From Stutzerimonas stutzeri (GTDB lineage: Bacteria > Pseudomonadota > Gammaproteobacteria > Pseudomonadales > Pseudomonadaceae), in NCBI RefSeq assembly GCF_000590475.1, contig NZ_CP007441.1, positions 3,292,660 to 3,356,659 of the forward strand: a DNA stretch of 64,000 nt. Direction: 5' to 3'. Shown one piece after another: positions 62,872-64,000 of the stretch (its first letter is position 1; each line of letters opens with the position of its first letter). A program made the position numbers and the translations under genes. A model generated the notes under the pieces. The model searched no databases. It was not told where the DNA came from and was given only the letters and a program-made list of their open reading frames with translations.

Positions 62872-64000
62872 ATGCCCCAACGCCCCGCCCTGTTTCCGGT
62901 CCTGCTCGCCGGCGCCACGTTGCTGCTGGTCGTTCACGGGCTGGGCCGTTTCGTCTATACGCCGCTCCTGCCGTGGCTGGTAGAAGACGGGCTACTGACG
63001 GTACGAGAAGGTGCCAGCATCGCCACTTGGAACTATCTGGGCTATCTCATCGGCGCACTGCTGGCGTTGCGCTGGCACCGGGTTGCGCAAATCCGCCGCA
63101 GCCTGCCTTGGGCCCTGGTGGTGCATGTGCTCAGTACGCTGGCGCAGACCCAGGCCGATTCCGCCGATGCGCTCTCGGCGCTGCGTCTGCTCAACGGTAT
63201 CAGTAACGGCCTGGTCTTCGTCCAGGCTCCTTCGCTGATTCTCGAGTGGCTGGCGCGCCAACGCCGCGTATCTTCCAGCGGGCTGGTTTATCTGGGCGCC
63301 TGTGTCGGGCTGATCCTGTCCAGCCTGCTGGTCAGTCTGAGCAATGGCGTGCTGGTGGGTGCAGAGCGCTGGTGGCCCGCTGCGCTGCTGTCCATTCCAT
63401 TGGCATGGTGGGGCTGGCAGCAGTTGTCCCGACTGGACATGCCGGACACACAGCCCGCCGACGAATCGGAACACGCGCCAAGCGGACGTCTGCTGGATCG
63501 CGCCAGTACACCGCTGTTTCTCTCCTACGCCGGTGCCGGCATGGGCTACATCCTGCCGATGACGTTTCTGCCGATGGTCGCGCGTCTGCAGGTCGAACCC
63601 GGCGACCTTCTCATCGAAAGCAGCTGGCTGGTGGTTGCACTCGCGACGCTGCCCTCACCCTGGTTGTGGAACCGCCTCGGCGCCCTGCTGGGCGATGTTC
63701 TCGCCTTGCGCCTGAGCTATGTCACTCAACTGCTTGGCGTGCTGGCCGCCCTGTTGCTGACGGGTGCTCCAGGCATCCTGCTGTGCGCCGTGCTGGTCGG
63801 CGGCACCTTTCTCGGCACGGTCCTGCTGACCCAACGCCTGGCCCGCGCACTGCACCCGCACCAGGGGCCGCGGCTGTCGGCGGCTCTGATTGCGCTATAC
63901 AGCCTGACTCAGTTGGCCGGCCCTTGGCTCACAGGGATCTGGCTGACCATGGGCGGCTCCCTGCATAGCGCGTTCTGGCTCGGCGCCGGCGCGCTGCTAT
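62872..64000 (+). CDS. YbfB/YjiJ-type MFS transporter, 3' end cut
   Basis: The frame beginning at the ATG at 62872 (MPQRPALFPVLLAGATLLLV) stays open to the window edge, giving 376 residues and about 11 hydrophobic helices. The segment VVHGLGRFVYTPLLPWLVEDG in the first helix region is the mark of the YbfB/YjiJ group of the major facilitator superfamily. Further support is the TWNYLGYLIGALLALRW motif and RLLNGISNGLVFVQAPSLIL. Substrate unknown; relatives are putative sugar or arabinose-efflux-like carriers. The C-terminus lies outside the window. Confidence 0.88.
   Translation, partial: MPQRPALFPVLLAGATLLLVVHGLGRFVYTPLLPWLVEDGLLTVREGASIATWNYLGYLIGALLALRWHRVAQIRRSLPWALVVHVLSTLAQTQADSADALSALRLLNGISNGLVFVQAPSLILEWLARQRRVSSSGLVYLGACVGLILSSLLVSLSNGVLVGAERWWPAALLSIPLAWWGWQQLSRLDMPDTQPADESEHAPSGRLLDRASTPLFLSYAGAGMGYILPMTFLPMVARLQVEPGDLLIESSWLVVALATLPSPWLWNRLGALLGDVLALRLSYVTQLLGVLAALLLTGAPGILLCAVLVGGTFLGTVLLTQRLARALHPHQGPRLSAALIALYSLTQLAGPWLTGIWLTMGGSLHSAFWLGAGALL

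Overview
The window is a gene-dense, GC-rich stretch of a gammaproteobacterial chromosome. Gene content and order match the core chromosome of Pseudomonas in the broad sense. Diagnostic runs are der-bamB-yfgM-hisS-ispG-rodZ-pilF-rlmN-ndk-iscX-fdx-hscA-hscB-iscA-iscU-iscS-iscR-cysE-trmJ-suhB, then secF-secD-yajC-tgt-queA, then lptG/lptF diverging from pepA-holC-valS. This is the order I know from P. aeruginosa. The accessory genes between these blocks would fit a P. stutzeri-type (Stutzerimonas) species, but that is inference. No rRNA operon, insertion sequence, prophage, CRISPR array, secretion island or toxin system is visible. Both ends cut through a gene.

Layout. (1) 1-3364, plus strand: 5-oxoprolinase genes pxpA (partial), pxpB and pxpC with a divergent NRAMP-fold transporter. 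(2) 3406-8371: yaeQ, the iron-storage genes bfd and bfrB (Fur-like box in front of bfd), glutaredoxin grxD, argF overlapping an orphan ABC ATPase, and tadA. (3) 8440-14853: a Tat-exported multicopper oxidase, a DUF1206 membrane protein, the purine genes guaB and guaA separated by a structured 212-bp interval, and a zinc-ribbon protein. (4) 15002-25487, plus strand: xseA, an M23 peptidase, an isochorismatase-fold hydrolase, a YbdG-type mechanosensitive channel, leuA, a zinc alcohol dehydrogenase, an EamA transporter, endonuclease I and two small membrane proteins. (5) 25501-44114, minus strand: omega-amidase plus methionine aminotransferase, then the long der-to-isc housekeeping block ending in cysE and trmJ. 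(6) 44265-51155: suhB converging on a glycine-zipper protein and the queA-tgt-yajC-secD-secF operon. (7) 51272-62668: tRNA-Leu, a cold-shock protein, an RDD protein, lptFG, pepA-holC-valS, nhaD and a small winged-helix protein. (8) 62872-end: a YbfB/YjiJ-type MFS transporter cut by the window edge.

Functional links. The isc genes form a complete Fe-S assembly operon with a type-1 IscR site in front of iscR; CysE supplies the cysteine that IscS uses. Bfd mobilises iron from BfrB, and GrxD carries Fe-S clusters. The aminotransferase and omega-amidase overlap and suit a glutamine-driven methionine salvage step. YajC-SecD-SecF and the YfgM homologue act with SecYEG. LptF/LptG and BamB serve outer-membrane assembly.

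I found no convincing novel multi-gene system. The items most worth a second look are the NRAMP-fold transporter that lacks the metal-binding motifs and sits beside 5-oxoprolinase, and the guaB-guaA spacer bounded by a perfect 12-bp inverted repeat with nested hairpins.
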